From the NCBI GenBank assembly GCA_946699065.1, contig CAMPDV010000192.1, forward strand, positions 372,001-436,000: a DNA stretch of 64,000 nucleotides, in the 5' to 3' direction. Both the position numbers and the translations under genes were made by a program. This DNA comes from Loxodes magnus (Eukaryota > Ciliophora > Karyorelictea > Loxodida > Loxodidae). Under the pieces are notes generated by a model. It saw only the letters and a program-made list of their open reading frames with translations, was not told where the DNA came from and made no database searches. Position 1 is the first letter of the stretch. The number at the start of each line of letters is the position of its first letter. Below are positions 1-11,038 of this stretch, one piece after another.

Positions 1-939
1 GAATATACGCTGAAATGTAAACAACTAAATAAGTAAAAGTAGGACATATTAATATAAATTCTATAGCTAGTAAATAAGATGCATTGCAATAGTTTATTTT
101 AGATATCTATTTTGATATTTTTTCTATTAATGAAACTTGAACACAAAATCCTTATAGTCCAATAATCCTGCAATAATATCTAACTTATTTTCAAAATTGC
201 AATACTAGAGCAGGTGGAGTATGTTCATTAGTCAAAAATAATTTGACTCTTGTCAAAATTATATTTATTTTTCAAATATCCTGGACATTTTGTATGTATA
301 AGTGCTGAGAAATTAACAATTGCGTTTTGCTATTTTCCCACAAATGAAAAATCAAATTAAGAGTATTGCATATAAATATCTAAGCAATATCATAAATTTT
401 AATAATAAAAATCCTACTATTCTCTGTGGCGACTTTGAAGCTTTAATTCCTAATTATTGCAATAATTTATCATGAATCAAAGATAATACTTAAAGATTAA
501 TGGATTTGATAGAAGCAAATAATCTATTAGTTTAAAATGATTAGTAAGCCAATACTTTTATTCATAGGGTAAATAATTATAACTACTGTAATGACTATTT
601 CATAGTAACATAACAGTTAAATTTTGATGACTTCACTAATTTTAGAGTTATTTGAGATTCAGGACTACACTCTGATCATCTACCTATAAGTATAACTTTG
701 AAATTTGATTTAAAAAGATTTGATTAATAATAGGAGCAGCCATTGTTGTTTAAAATTTCAAAAGTTTAAGACCTAAATACAAAAAACTACTACTAAAGTC
801 TATTAGTAAGATAATATTACTAATTTTAATTGATTGATCAAGATGATGTTGAGAGTTAGTATAATTTTATTTGTGACCTACTTACTTATAATGCTGATAT
901 AGCTATTAGATTGCAAAATTAGAAAAGCAATTATTATGA

Positions 940-1378
940 TATATAAAATGGATGTCGGTCGCGTCAACCAAACTAGTAGGTAATCTGGTGCAGTGTATAC
1001 TGCATTGCGAGTAATCTCGCATTAGATGCCACCACGGGGAAGAGTGGATAAGCTCTGTTGAGACGTACCTAACTTACCCCGAGGGTTCTCTCTAGCAGTA
1101 TGAAAGTTTGACTGACGGGCCTTCTAATTACCGACTTAATAACTATCTCTTATTTGGACTTTATTCAAGAAGACTGAAGCATTTGACTCAAGATTTTAGA
1201 ATAATTTTTAATAAGAAGATTCCCCATTTGGAGAAGGTGACATGACTCATCAGACCTCTGAAATTTAACAAGAAACATGAGAACACTTTCTTAATATTAA
1301 ATATTAATATTGAAAGAGCTGCACGCCAATGAGGTGCTACGCGCTCTATAATCATTTTTATTTATTTATTTATTTATA
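940..1378 (+). mobile_element. SINE-like element A, copy 1, nested in the LINE
   Basis: A ~430 bp GC-richer unit beginning TATAAAATGG and ending in a ~40-nt hairpin (1313-1353) followed by a (TTTA)n tail to 1378. A near-identical copy lies inverted at 3404-3836. Diverged copies are at 34245 and 48885. It interrupts the LINE between endonuclease and reverse transcriptase. Flanks resemble an imperfect target-site duplication (TAGATTGC at about 906 and 1377). Internal hairpins are visible, for example TGCGAG-TAAT-CTCGCA near 1005 and GCAGT-GTAT-ACTGC near 990. A reading frame of about 58 codons starts at its ATG but resembles nothing known. Confidence 0.85.
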
Positions 1379-3403
1379 GATTGCCAAGTTATTTAACTTA
1401 ATTATTTATCTAAGCTAAAAAAGACAATATTTCATATTAAAATAGCTTGTTTTGAATGGAAGGCATAATTAAGAGGTTAGCAAACTATCCTAGATTGAAA
1501 ATAAATTTTATAGGTATTATTTATACTAATTTTAAAAGTGAAAACTATAAAAAGCCAAGAAAATATATTATGATCATAATAAAGATGCTTAAGAATGTTT
1601 AAATAAGCTAGGATCTAATAAATCCAAAAATTCGTAACTATATGAATTAAAGCTAGCAGTAATTATTTATTAACAGTTGAGAAACTCAAGTTTTTAATAA
1701 GCATTCAAATCTTAGTTAAGAAGAAATAGAATTTTCCAAAATAAAATAAATGGAATATATAAAAATAAATCTTTTATCAACAACTATGAATTAATTCATC
1801 TTTAGAATATGCCTCTTTTTTGGATTTTGAAACTAAAAAATAATATCTAAATTAGCAAGCAATTAAGCTTCAGGCTGTGATGGTCTTAAAGCTGAATTTA
1901 TTAAATACGGAGGGTAAGAATAATATAAAATAATTACTAGTTTTATAAATAATATGTTTAGAACGTTTAATTTACCGAATAATTTGAAAAAGTTAATATA
2001 TTTCCTATTTTCAAATAAGGAAGTTAAAAAATTTGAAGTAATTGGCGACCTATTGCTTTGCTAAATTGTTTGTTAAAAATGTATGATTAAGCAATTACTT
2101 AAGATTTTATAATTATATACATGAGCGAAATATTTCACACTCAACTTAGTTTGGATTTCTACGTAAACTTTTTACGACTTAATAAGTTTGAACTGTTTAA
2201 TAAATCATTGATTTGCATCGCAGATGATCAAGAAAGGAATAATTAATTGCTACTTTAATTGATGTAGAAATGCTTGATAGTATATATAGGAAATTGCTTT
2301 TCGATCATTTAAGAAGACTGAGGCTTCCATTAAACTTAATTCTTGCTCTAGAATCATTTTATAACAATATTGATGTTAAGTTTATTATTGATGGATATCT
2401 TACTAGAACAATAAAGATTGATAATGGTGCTCTATAAGGAAGTAGTCATGGTCCTGTACTTGCAATTCTATACTATGACATTATAATAAGATATTTAGAA
2501 GATAATTAAAACAAACTAGGATTTAATGTTTGTTCCAGATCTTTCGTCGTGTGTGGTTTTGCTGATGATTTAATTGAATTTGCAAATTCCTAAAAAAATG
2601 CCCAGTAACTATTAAAAGCCACAATCAATATTTTTACTTGAGTAAGACTTAATATAAATGCAAAGAAATGTGAAACAATTTAATTTCTGAGAAAAAAGAG
2701 AAAGAAACTGAAATTAACTTAAACATTAATAGAATTCCAATCACATAGAATGACTCAATCACTTATCTAGGTTACAATCTGGTAACAAGTAAAATTATAA
2801 AAAGCATTGTGAATAAAAGGTTTCTGTATACAGGAGAGCAATTTTAAAAACGAATGCTATATTTTCCAAATATGACATTGTATCTCCAATTAGTTATAAA
2901 AACCTTTGTAGAACTTTCATTTTACCCAAAGCAAAATATGGAAGCAATATAACTCTTGAGCAGTAATATCAGGAATCAAAGGAATTATTAGAAAAATTAC
3001 TAGATCCCAAAAACTTATTCGAGATTAGCTTTCAAATCTTCTTAATCTTCATTTAATTAATCTTGTTTTATTGATCTAAAATGACTTCCATTTATCTACT
3101 CTTCGACATAAAAATTTAGGCGTTTTTACTGAAAATAAACTTGACTCAATTAGGAAAATCCTAATTCAGATATAACATTTTTACTTCAAAAGTGTAATAA
3201 ATTTAACTTTCCCTACAAGAAATATATATAAAATCAGTGAAAAATATGATTTAGATATTTAAAGAACTTAGGATTTCAAAGAGGTTAATAATAATCTCAA
3301 TAATCTAAGAAAATTCTTCTAAGAATGCCTTTAAATGAATGCAGTAATGTAAACAGCAAAAAGATTTGTTGATTAAATAGAAAGTAATTAAAATATTTTC
3401 CCT

Positions 3404-3836
3404 TTAATAAATAAATATAAATGATTATAGAGCGCGTAGCACCTCATTGGCGTGCAGCTCTTTCAATATTAATATTTAATATTAAGAAAGTGTTCTCATG
3501 TTTCTTGTTAAATTTCAGAGGTCTGATGAGTCATGTCACCTTCTCCAAATGGGGAATCTTCTTATTAAAAATTATTCTAAAATCTTGAGTCAAATGCTTC
3601 AGTCTTCTTGAATAAAGTCCAAATAAGAGATAGTTATTAAGTCGGTAATTAGAAGGCCCGCAAGTCAAACTTTCATACTGCTAGAGAGAACCCTCGGGGT
3701 AAGTTAGGTACGTCTCAACAGAGCTTATCCACTCTTCCCCGTGGTGGCATCTAATGCGAGATTACTCGCAATGCAGTATACACTGCACCAGATTACCTAC
3801 TAGTTTGGTTGACGCGACCGACATCCATTTTATATA
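3404..3836 (-). mobile_element. SINE-like element A, copy 2, inverted, nested in the LINE
   Basis: Reverse complement of copy 1 with only a few differences, including the 3' hairpin (3423-3463) and the tail (TAAATAAATA, left of the hairpin). The two copies are the most similar in the window, so both insertions look recent. LINE coding sequence continues on both sides: INKYK before the tail, the zinc-finger region after 3836. That shows an insertion within the LINE rather than the LINE being cargo between terminal inverted repeats. TTTAATAAA occurs on both flanks and may be the target duplication. Confidence 0.82.
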
Positions 3837-4290
3837 TTAATTTTAATAAAATACACCAAATACAATAGATATCTAATCCAAGAAACTATTTCAATCTATA
3901 AACTAAGGACTTACACTTATAATTTTTAATAGGAACTGAATCAACGAAATATCGAAACATAATTCAGCTAAATTTATTTATGCAGAAAGGAATTTAATAC
4001 ATTTGAGCACATTTTCCAATGTAATCTTTATTAAGATATTTTTAAGAATTTTAATAAACACAAAACAATTCTGGAAAATATTAAAGAAGACTAATTTTAT
4101 ATGACTAAAACTATATTAATCAATAATTTACAAAAAGTAGAATGATTAGAGTAGACAAGTGCATACAAATATTCCATCAATAATTATTTAGAAGAAGATT
4201 AAAGATTTTTAAAGACTAGAGTGAAAAAGTAGATCTTATTAAAAGAAAATAATAAATATATGTAATGAACTAATTGAATCCTTATCAAGA

Positions 4291-4838
4291 TGAGAGTGAA
4301 AGAAAGCCGTGATTGAAATTGCCGAAACTTTTAAATTAAACATAATTTACATGATTATTTACCAATAATTATGCAGTTATGCCTCAATATTTCAAATATT
4401 GAACCTTTATAATTTATATTAAAAAGAACAAAAGTGATTAAAGGGCTTTATAAATATTTAAAAATTATAAAAAGTCTATTTATTGAAAAAATTAAAGGTT
4501 TTATTAACAAATTTAACTTGAATAAACCTTTTTAAATAATCGTATTTTATAATTTAATAAGTACAAATAAATATTTCTATTGTTAAAATTTAAATTAGCA
4601 GAAAGAAGTATATTGTTAGTATACTTATTAATATTTTAAATAAGGTATAATATCCCAATATAAAACTAAATCTCTATTGCTACTTTCCTTTATAAGTAAT
4701 ATTTTTTGAATTTATAATACAATGATTCCAGTATAACTTTAGCATAATAAAATTAGTTGTAAAAAACAAAATTTAAATTATATATTCTACTGGAATTTTG
4801 GAAAAATAGACATAGTTAGATTTTAAAGAAAACTAAAA
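4291..4838. other. AT-rich spacer upstream of first RING gene
   Basis: Probably the end of the LINE plus the 5' flank of the gene at 4839. I see no further gene or element. Confidence 0.4.
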
Positions 4839-6191
4839 ATGTAGAATTTTGAATGTCTAATTTGTTTAAGCAAATTTGATACTTAAAATAAAATTCCAAA
4901 ATCCTTACCTTGTAGTCACTCTATTTGCTTATAATGCTTGAATTAGATGTTTGATTAGAAGCAAAAAATTATTTGTCCATTAGATATGAAAGAATTTGAG
5001 TCATAGCCTAGCTTATTTCCAGATACTAATATCGTAACGCCTCAATTGCAAGATTTTTAAAAGTAAAGCTATTTAATGTGCAACTAGCATACTAAAAAAT
5101 AAAAATTTTACTGTAAAGATGATAAAACTTAGTTATGCTTACAGTGCATACAAAAAGGACATGAAAGTCATAATATCGTAGGCGTTAAAGAATATTTATA
5201 AGAAATAAAGGAAAATGTAAATAAAATAAATAGCTAAATATTAAGTAATTAAAAAGAAAATGACTAATGGCTTAAAAAAGCAGAGCAATGTTATGAATAA
5301 ATTGACAATTTTTTCGAAAATTCTCGCAAAAGTCTATTAACTGAGAAAGAAAAATCCTTGAATATCATAAAGAATATATTTGATGAAAAAGAATAAGTTT
5401 TAACTGAATTATCAAATAAATATAAGACTTAAATTTAAAAGGAAATATAAGCATGAAATGAAAATAATAAAATGGTTTAACAATTTTAATCACATAATAA
5501 GAAAGATATAAACGATTTTCTTAAGTTGATGGAAAAAACTGAAAGTAATTTGTAAAGTTTCCTTCTTAAAGAATTTTTTTTGGAACTAAAATTTGAAATA
5601 TAAGACTAGTAAATTTCAGAGTTAATTTAAAGTTTAAAAAATTTTGTTTTCATTGGGATGGAACTAGAATAAATCAATAATCAAGATGCAAAAAATTTAA
5701 TTATTGTAAAGAGACGCGAAAATATTGAAAACATTGAAAATATAGACAAATGAAGTATAGACTAGAAATGTTATGATTGCATTAGTTTTAAATGTAATCA
5801 AAATTGTAATCTATGTGGTATTGGGTTGTTAGTCCCCTTTGATTTAAATGAAAAACTTTATGTAAAATAATTTAAAATTTTACAGGGAGTAAAAACAAAT
5901 TCAAACGAGATTTTTGATTTAGGAGAAGTAAAAGAGATAATATATAAAGAACGACAAAATATTATTGAGCAAATTATTTTTAAATAATAAGTTCCTATTT
6001 AAAAAAATTAAGAATATACAATTAAATTACTTTTAGATGGAAATAACTGCTTTTATTTAAATGGCTACAAAAAGGAGATATTATGCTAAGGGATTAAAAT
6101 TTTATTTTAGGAAACATAGTTCGAAGATGTCAAAAATAATGGTACAAATATCGAATCTGGATAAATTCCATGGCTGATATTAAAGAAGTGA
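4839..6191 (+). CDS. TRIM-like RING/B-box/coiled-coil protein with PHR-like C-terminus
   Basis: 450 residues from ATG to TGA. Likely a ubiquitin E3 ligase. RING at residues 6-49: C6, C9, C25, H27, C30, C33, C46 and D49, where the last ligand is Asp in CPLD as in some TRAF-type RINGs. B-box type 2 at about 81-113 (CNQH, C, CLQC, H, H). A coiled coil rich in Lys, Glu, Gln and Asn spans about 120-270. The C-terminus (about 300-450) resembles a PHR domain, with NGTNIESGQIPWL just before the stop. In-frame TGA codons inside the coding part (AWNE, DKWS) must be Trp, while the final TGA ends the conserved tail, a direct illustration of dual TGA use. It is the first of three same-strand paralogues (also 11039 and 18059), so the cluster arose by tandem duplication. 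The TRIM N-terminus is certain; PHR is probable. Confidence 0.9.
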
Positions 6192-6341
6192 ATCTAATAA
6201 AAAAATATTAAACTAATATCAAACTAATATTAAAGATAAAATAATTTAAATTCTTATTTCTTTTAAATTTAAATTTTTAGCCTTTTTTAATTTATGAAAT
6301 AAATTAGCATAAAAAATTAAATTAAATTAAATTTAAGTTAT

Positions 6342-7108
6342 TCAGATAAGGGATTGCTTTCTTAATAGTTTCCTACTCCCTATCCAACTGATAGGTACTT
6401 GAACTCTTGGGGGTCTATTCCTCCAGTCACTTTCAAGTCTTCACAGTGGATTGCTCCGAATATTGCTTTTCTTCCTATAAAGATTCCCACTGCTAATTGG
6501 GTAGAATTATGTTATTTCGTTTCAAATTTTCTTTTGGATCTCTTTTCTTTATCTGCATTTCCTTCAGAGATGGTTTATTCTTCCACAGATAAAGCATTTT
6601 TTCTTAAAGTATCTTTCTTTAGTTAATTCGATTTGTTTATTCTAGACCTCTTCCAACTCCATTGGAACGGAATGTGCTGTCTAGATCTTGATATTCTCCA
6701 TTTTAAGGTTAATATTGTTTTCAATTTTCTCTAACTTGTCGTGCATGTTCTTGTTCATATCATATAGCTATTCCAACTGCCTGTCGAATTCGTCAATTCG
6801 AATATTCATGGCAGCTTAGTTTTTGTTTCTAGGAGCATGTATCTCCTCGGCTCCAGGTGTCATTGTTGTTCTTGGGCAAGCTCCATAACCTATTTCTCTA
6901 GGTCTTAGTTATGGCTAATTAACGCTATAATTAATTTAGCCATTTCCTCTTTAGCCATTTCGAGTATTTGTTCCTTGTTTATCTCACCGAGGTCCATGTA
7001 TGGTGAGAAGTTCCGAATTTGCGTCTGAAAGTCGCTTATCTTCTGCTTCTTTGGAAAATTTTCCGTTGAGGTAGTAGCATGTCTATGTTTCTGAGGCTGT
7101 CTGAGCAT
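6342..7108 (-). pseudogene. ORF1 (zinc-knuckle) retroposon protein, frameshifted
   Basis: The frame starts at ATG 7108 (MLRQPQKH) and must shift once near 6800-6880 to continue through a coiled-coil stretch into a CCHC knuckle, CFICGRINHLWRKC (C-x2-C-x4-H-x4-C). The family signature GNLYRKK follows about 30 residues later, and TGA is at 6344-6342. CCHC plus coiled coil is typical of LINE ORF1/Gag nucleic-acid-binding proteins. No reverse transcriptase is attached. To its left lies an AAATT-rich tract (about 6315-6335) that could be its 3' tail. The break may be a mutation or, less likely, a programmed shift. Confidence 0.75.
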
Positions 7109-8395
7109 AAAAAATTATATAAATTAATTATAGTGATAATATCTTCAATTAAGTTCATCGTTGGATAAATATTTAAAGTTATTGAAAATAGATTCCATGG
7201 CAGAAGGCTTCAAAATCTTCCTAAGTTTTTTGTTACATTATAGTATATCTACTGGTGCTCTTTTCATCTATCTTTATTTTATATTTAGTTTTTTTTTTTG
7301 ATTATTGCAGAATATTTATTAATGAAGGATGTCTTTAGATTTTTTATATTTTGTAATAAAATTTTTTCCATTCAGTATATTAAATCTGTAAATGCTACAC
7401 TCAGGAGTAACTCAATCCTTACTTATCTTTTTCAAAGTTTCTAATTTTCAGCCTCATGATTATTTTGAAATTTCCAGTTAAATCTAATAAATAAAAATGC
7501 TTTTTAGAATACAAGCATGAAAATCTTCTTTTCCTTCTTATAGTTTATGCTGATTGTAATTTTGACTCAACTTTCATAGGATCATTTTAGAATAAGCTTT
7601 TAAAATTCTTTCTGTGAAATCGACATATCGATTTATCTTTTATTCTGCCTATTTAAATTACATATAAACCTCTTTCATATGAATATACCTACTTAATTTA
7701 GTTTTAAGGTTTTAATGTTCTTATTTTATTAAAGTCATACTAGAGATTAAGCTAAAAATTTGTTCCCTAATTGTTTGTAATTATAATTTATCTTATTAAT
7801 TTTATCTTGCAAACTTAAGAGTTTCTAGAGAATAATTTATTAAGACTATTTTGATTATATTTTATCTTTTATCTCTGAACTTTTAAGAGAATTTTTTACT
7901 TTTAATTCTAAATTTAAAAACTTTAAGAAATTAAAAATTTTAATTATTTTTTTGTAATTAATACATATGAGGCATAAAATAATGTTTCAATTTACTAAAA
8001 TTAAATTAAATTTTAATTAATTATATATTACTTTGCTTACTTAGCAAATTTTTATGGAAGTTCAGTTGCAAATTTATCATTGATTAATTCTTTCTTAAAA
8101 GTTAGTGATTGAAAATTTATTATTTTTTACTTAGTTACAATTTTGAATTTTCATATCGAATAAATTTTTTATTTCATTATTTAAATTATTGTTTAGTTTA
8201 ATTTAAATAAGAGGATTAGGTGTTAAAATTCAGAATATTTGAATATTTTTTTTATTTAATCATTAATCATTAAAATAACTGTTCGCCTTCTGGCTCAATT
8301 GAAGTTTTAAATTTCTTTATTTAATTTCTTTTTTAAATTATCATATTAGTTATAAACCTTTAAAATTTATAACATGACTCACTTTATTATATATA
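7109..8395. other. AT-rich region with no assignable gene
   Basis: Very AT-rich. A minus-strand stretch around 7200-7570 reads open and vaguely protein-like but carries no motif I can name. It could be an older ORF1 relic. Confidence 0.3.
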
Positions 8396-8689
8396 TTATA
8401 TATAAAATGGCTACTAAGAAATAACAGACTTTGAGCAAAACATTTAAATAGGAAAATTCTCTAAAAAATAAAAAAGCGAAATAATTACAATGAGTGAAAG
8501 TGAGAAATATGATTGATATGTTGAACATTAACTACTTGGAAATCCAGAATTAAAAAAACTTCCGAAACAAACTCAAAGAGAAATATTATCTAAGTTATTA
8601 AAAGAGTTTATGTTCAAAAATAGATACCTTACTAATAAAGTAGAAAAAATTAATAGCGTCTTTGCTTGAGAAACAATATTAATCATCAT

Positions 8690-9653
8690 TTTTTTAAAAA
8701 TTTAATAACTAAAAAGTTTCACCGTTTTTAGGGATTTTCACCCTGTCAGGAGTACAGCACTTCAAGCTCCTCGCTGTTAATTAAAATTTTTGGGTCGATA
8801 GGAAGATTACGCGTTCCCATCCGTGGGTTTTTAAATTAGGTTTTCCGTCTTAAATTCCAGTCAAGTCTTCTATTTAGTTTCATCTTCTTCTTGTACATTC
8901 TTCCATTCTTGTTGCAAAAAATCTTGTTTAATATAATTTTTTCTATTCGCTTTGCTTATCAGAAATTCCGTTGCTTCTATTGGAATTTCCGACAGTTCCG
9001 ATAAAGATGTTGTTGGCTTCCGCAGCAGAAGCATCTCTTCCTAATCGAGATTAATTTCATCCGAGGTTAAGCTTAGTGTTCGACAACCATTGGGATCGAT
9101 TCAGTATTCAGTTGTTCCATTCTTGATTCTTTAAGAAGTTGAATCTCCTATTCTTATTTCATAACAAGATCCTTTAGCTTAGTTGTGTTCATTTCCTAGT
9201 GATTTTGGATGCTGTAGAATATATCCATTTAGCGCTCGTAGTTATCTATACGAGACTCGTCCATTTAGTTCTTTTCTTCTAGCTTTATCATTAGTTTTTC
9301 GTTCAAATGCTTCAATTTTTAAACCTCTTCCTGGAGGTTTAGGACCACTTTTATGAGTTGTTCCATGCTCATCTAGCCAGAAGGATTGAATTAAGAAACT
9401 TCCTGGTGAAGGGCAGACTTCATCTGCTTCCTTAGCTTCTCGCTTGAAGTTGGAGTTGGAGTTTCCGAATGTTAGATTTTTTTAATTTCTTTATATTATT
9501 CCTGGTTGCCCTAGGTTCCAGGATGTTGAGAAAAAAGTTGGGGTTAAAGTTAAGACGACTGCCGAGAATTGGTTTCTTGCTTCTTCCCTTCCTTTTTAGC
9601 TTAGGAAGATGTGGTCATGAAGCCCTTATTGAAACCTTCCACCATTTTTCTTT
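8690..9653 (-). mobile_element. Nested ORF1-only retroposon with target-site duplication
   Basis: Inserted in the ORF1 copy at 8407. Direct repeats of ~14 bp flank it (8676-8689 and 9654-9667, imperfect). Its 5' end lies only about 8 nt before its own ATG (9645), so the element has almost no 5' leader. The 3' end is an A/T-rich run (ATTAAATTTTTAAAAAAATG on the minus strand). Nothing besides ORF1 is encoded. Confidence 0.8.
8746..9645 (-). CDS. Intact ORF1 protein with CCHC zinc knuckle
   Basis: 299 residues from ATG to the first plausible terminal TGA (8748-8746). The same frame would also run to a TGA at 8721. Layout: Gln/Ser/Thr-rich N-terminus, coiled coil (about 95-185, with LNLQEEVQKLKHLNEKL), then a perfect CCHC knuckle CFCCGSQQHLYRNC, a basic segment, and the family signature GRMYKKK. 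One TGA (FWQAK) must read as Trp. Expected to bind nucleic acid as a retroposon ribonucleoprotein component. No enzymatic domain. The unbroken frame inside a younger insertion suggests recent activity. Naming it ORF1 rather than Gag is inference from the LINE-like surroundings and the absence of LTRs. Confidence 0.83.
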
Positions 9654-10576
9654 ATATTAATAATCATAAGAAATAGAAAACAAAGTGGAACAAAGAATTC
9701 TTTAAATTTAATAATAAATTCAGGTAACATCATTTTCGTTTTCACGGAATTAATCAGAGTCTATGGAAATAGAAAATGAAGCCTCAAATTAAAATAAACA
9801 GTAAACTTTTATTTAAAATAAGTAGTAAATTTAAATTAAATAAATGTTACAGGAATAAAAGTTTAAAAGAAGAATAAAATGCTATGTGTGCAATAAATAA
9901 CACCAATGAAAACACTGCCACCAACTAAGCGAAATTTAAAGAAAGAATAAATAAGATATTTTTAGAAAACTATTTAGGATATATCCAACATAAATCTGGA
10001 AATTTTATAGAAAAAAATTCTTTAATTCAAATCTTAATCTTTGGAGAAATAATTAGGAATGCAACGTGAAAGATCAAAACTATTCAGAATATTAAAGGAT
10101 GGTGCACTAATGAAATGCAAAACTGCCAAACTAAGCCTAGTAGGAATTCAAGAAAAACTAATGGAGACAAGCTGATAGAATAGGTCAGATGGCTGACTAC
10201 TAAGGCTTTAACAAAGCTTTTTAACTTTAATTTTTAACTTTTTATATAAATAAATAGGGAGAAGCAATTCTCCAACTGATATTGACTTAAGATCTGGTAC
10301 CAAGAAGTACCCATGAGCGAAGAACCGAATAAAAATCTTGGTAGGAACCAAGAGAGAAGACAAAGATTAAAGAAGTATCAAGTAACATTACTGATGAAAG
10401 ATACCAGATACTAAGGTCTCTTCGGGAGCATTTCGATCACGTCTTATAGAAGAAAAGACTCGCAAATGATGCTAGCACTGTGAAAGACTTCAGAAAATAA
10501 TTTTTTTACTTTAAAAATCTTTATTAAAGAACTGCGCTCTATTGAGGTGCTATGCGTTCTCTAATCTTATTTATTG

Positions 10577-11038
10577 ATATATAATTTTTAAATAATTTTA
10601 AAAGTTTCTTAATTTCAAACCTAATCAATGTGAAAAATTTAAATTTTAAATCAAACTTTCAAGTTTTTTAATATTTTATTAAAATAAATTCTTCTTGAAA
10701 ATTGAATTTTTGTTTAATTTTTATAAATTAAAGCTTTATATTTTTAAATTATAAAAAATTCAATTTAAAGGATAATTTTAAAACTTACTCTTTTATTTAT
10801 AATATTTTTCACAAATTTTTGAATTAATATATCTCATTCTAAAAAGGAATTTACATAAAACCTTTATTTGGTCATTTCTATTATATAAAATTTTCTTAAA
10901 TTGAAAAAATTAATTTATTTAAATTAATTAATTTATAATTTAAATTAAGCATTTTAATAAATTAATTCTATAATAATTTTACTTTATATTTATTTTTAGA
11001 AATTATTATTTTTTTAATTTTTAATAGTGTTAATTATA
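10577..11038. other. AT-rich upstream region of the second TRIM-like gene
   Basis: Very low complexity A/T sequence. No gene or element recognised. Confidence 0.4.

Larger units (their letters stand above)
100..4290 (+). pseudogene. Decayed LINE: endonuclease, reverse transcriptase, zinc finger
   Basis: Non-LTR retrotransposon read with TAA/TAG as Gln and TGA as Trp. About 200-760 encodes an AP-endonuclease-like domain: RAGGVCSLVKNN near 205, CGDFEA at 425, and SDHLPI near 678, the conserved catalytic SDH. The reverse transcriptase follows from about 1380: ASGCDGLKAEFIKYGG near 1862, SNWRPIALLN near 2036, GALQGSSHGPVLA near 2430, and the catalytic box as FADD near 2560 (YADD family). After 3836 the frame resumes with a LINE-type C-terminal zinc finger, CRKEFNTFEHIFQC, near 3990. 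At least three frameshifts (about 360, 2000 and 2200) and two nested insertions (940-1378, 3404-3836) break it, so this copy is dead. The true 5' end is outside or close to the window edge, and the 3' end is not sharply visible. It is the only reverse transcriptase I recognise here. Confidence 0.87.
8396..10576 (+). pseudogene. ORF1 element copy with hairpin-tail 3' end, split by a nested element
   Basis: Begins TATATATAAAATGG with ATG at 8407 and is clearly homologous to the intact ORF1 at 49318. Coding is interrupted at 8690-9653 by another element on the opposite strand, with a ~14 bp target duplication (ATATTAATCATCAT versus ATATTAATAATCAT). It resumes with the knuckle CYVCNKQHQWKHC (about 9880) and then suffers a 1-nt shift near 10095. 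The 3' part encodes the conserved motif EQKSWQEPREKT (about 10330). It ends in the shared hairpin (10525-10566) and a short TTTA-type tail. Here the hairpin base is GAAC/GTTC instead of GAGC/GCTC, a compensatory pair change. The complete layout is TATAAAATGG, ORF1, hairpin, tail. Confidence 0.8.

Noticed and set aside
948..1120. A ~58-codon frame inside SINE-like element A
   Set aside because: Not kept in the diverged copies at 34245 and 48885, and the region instead shows RNA hairpins.
940..3836. A DNA transposon with 430 bp terminal inverted repeats carrying a reverse transcriptase
   Set aside because: LINE coding continues on both outer sides and each repeat has its own 3' hairpin and tail, so two SINE insertions explain it better.
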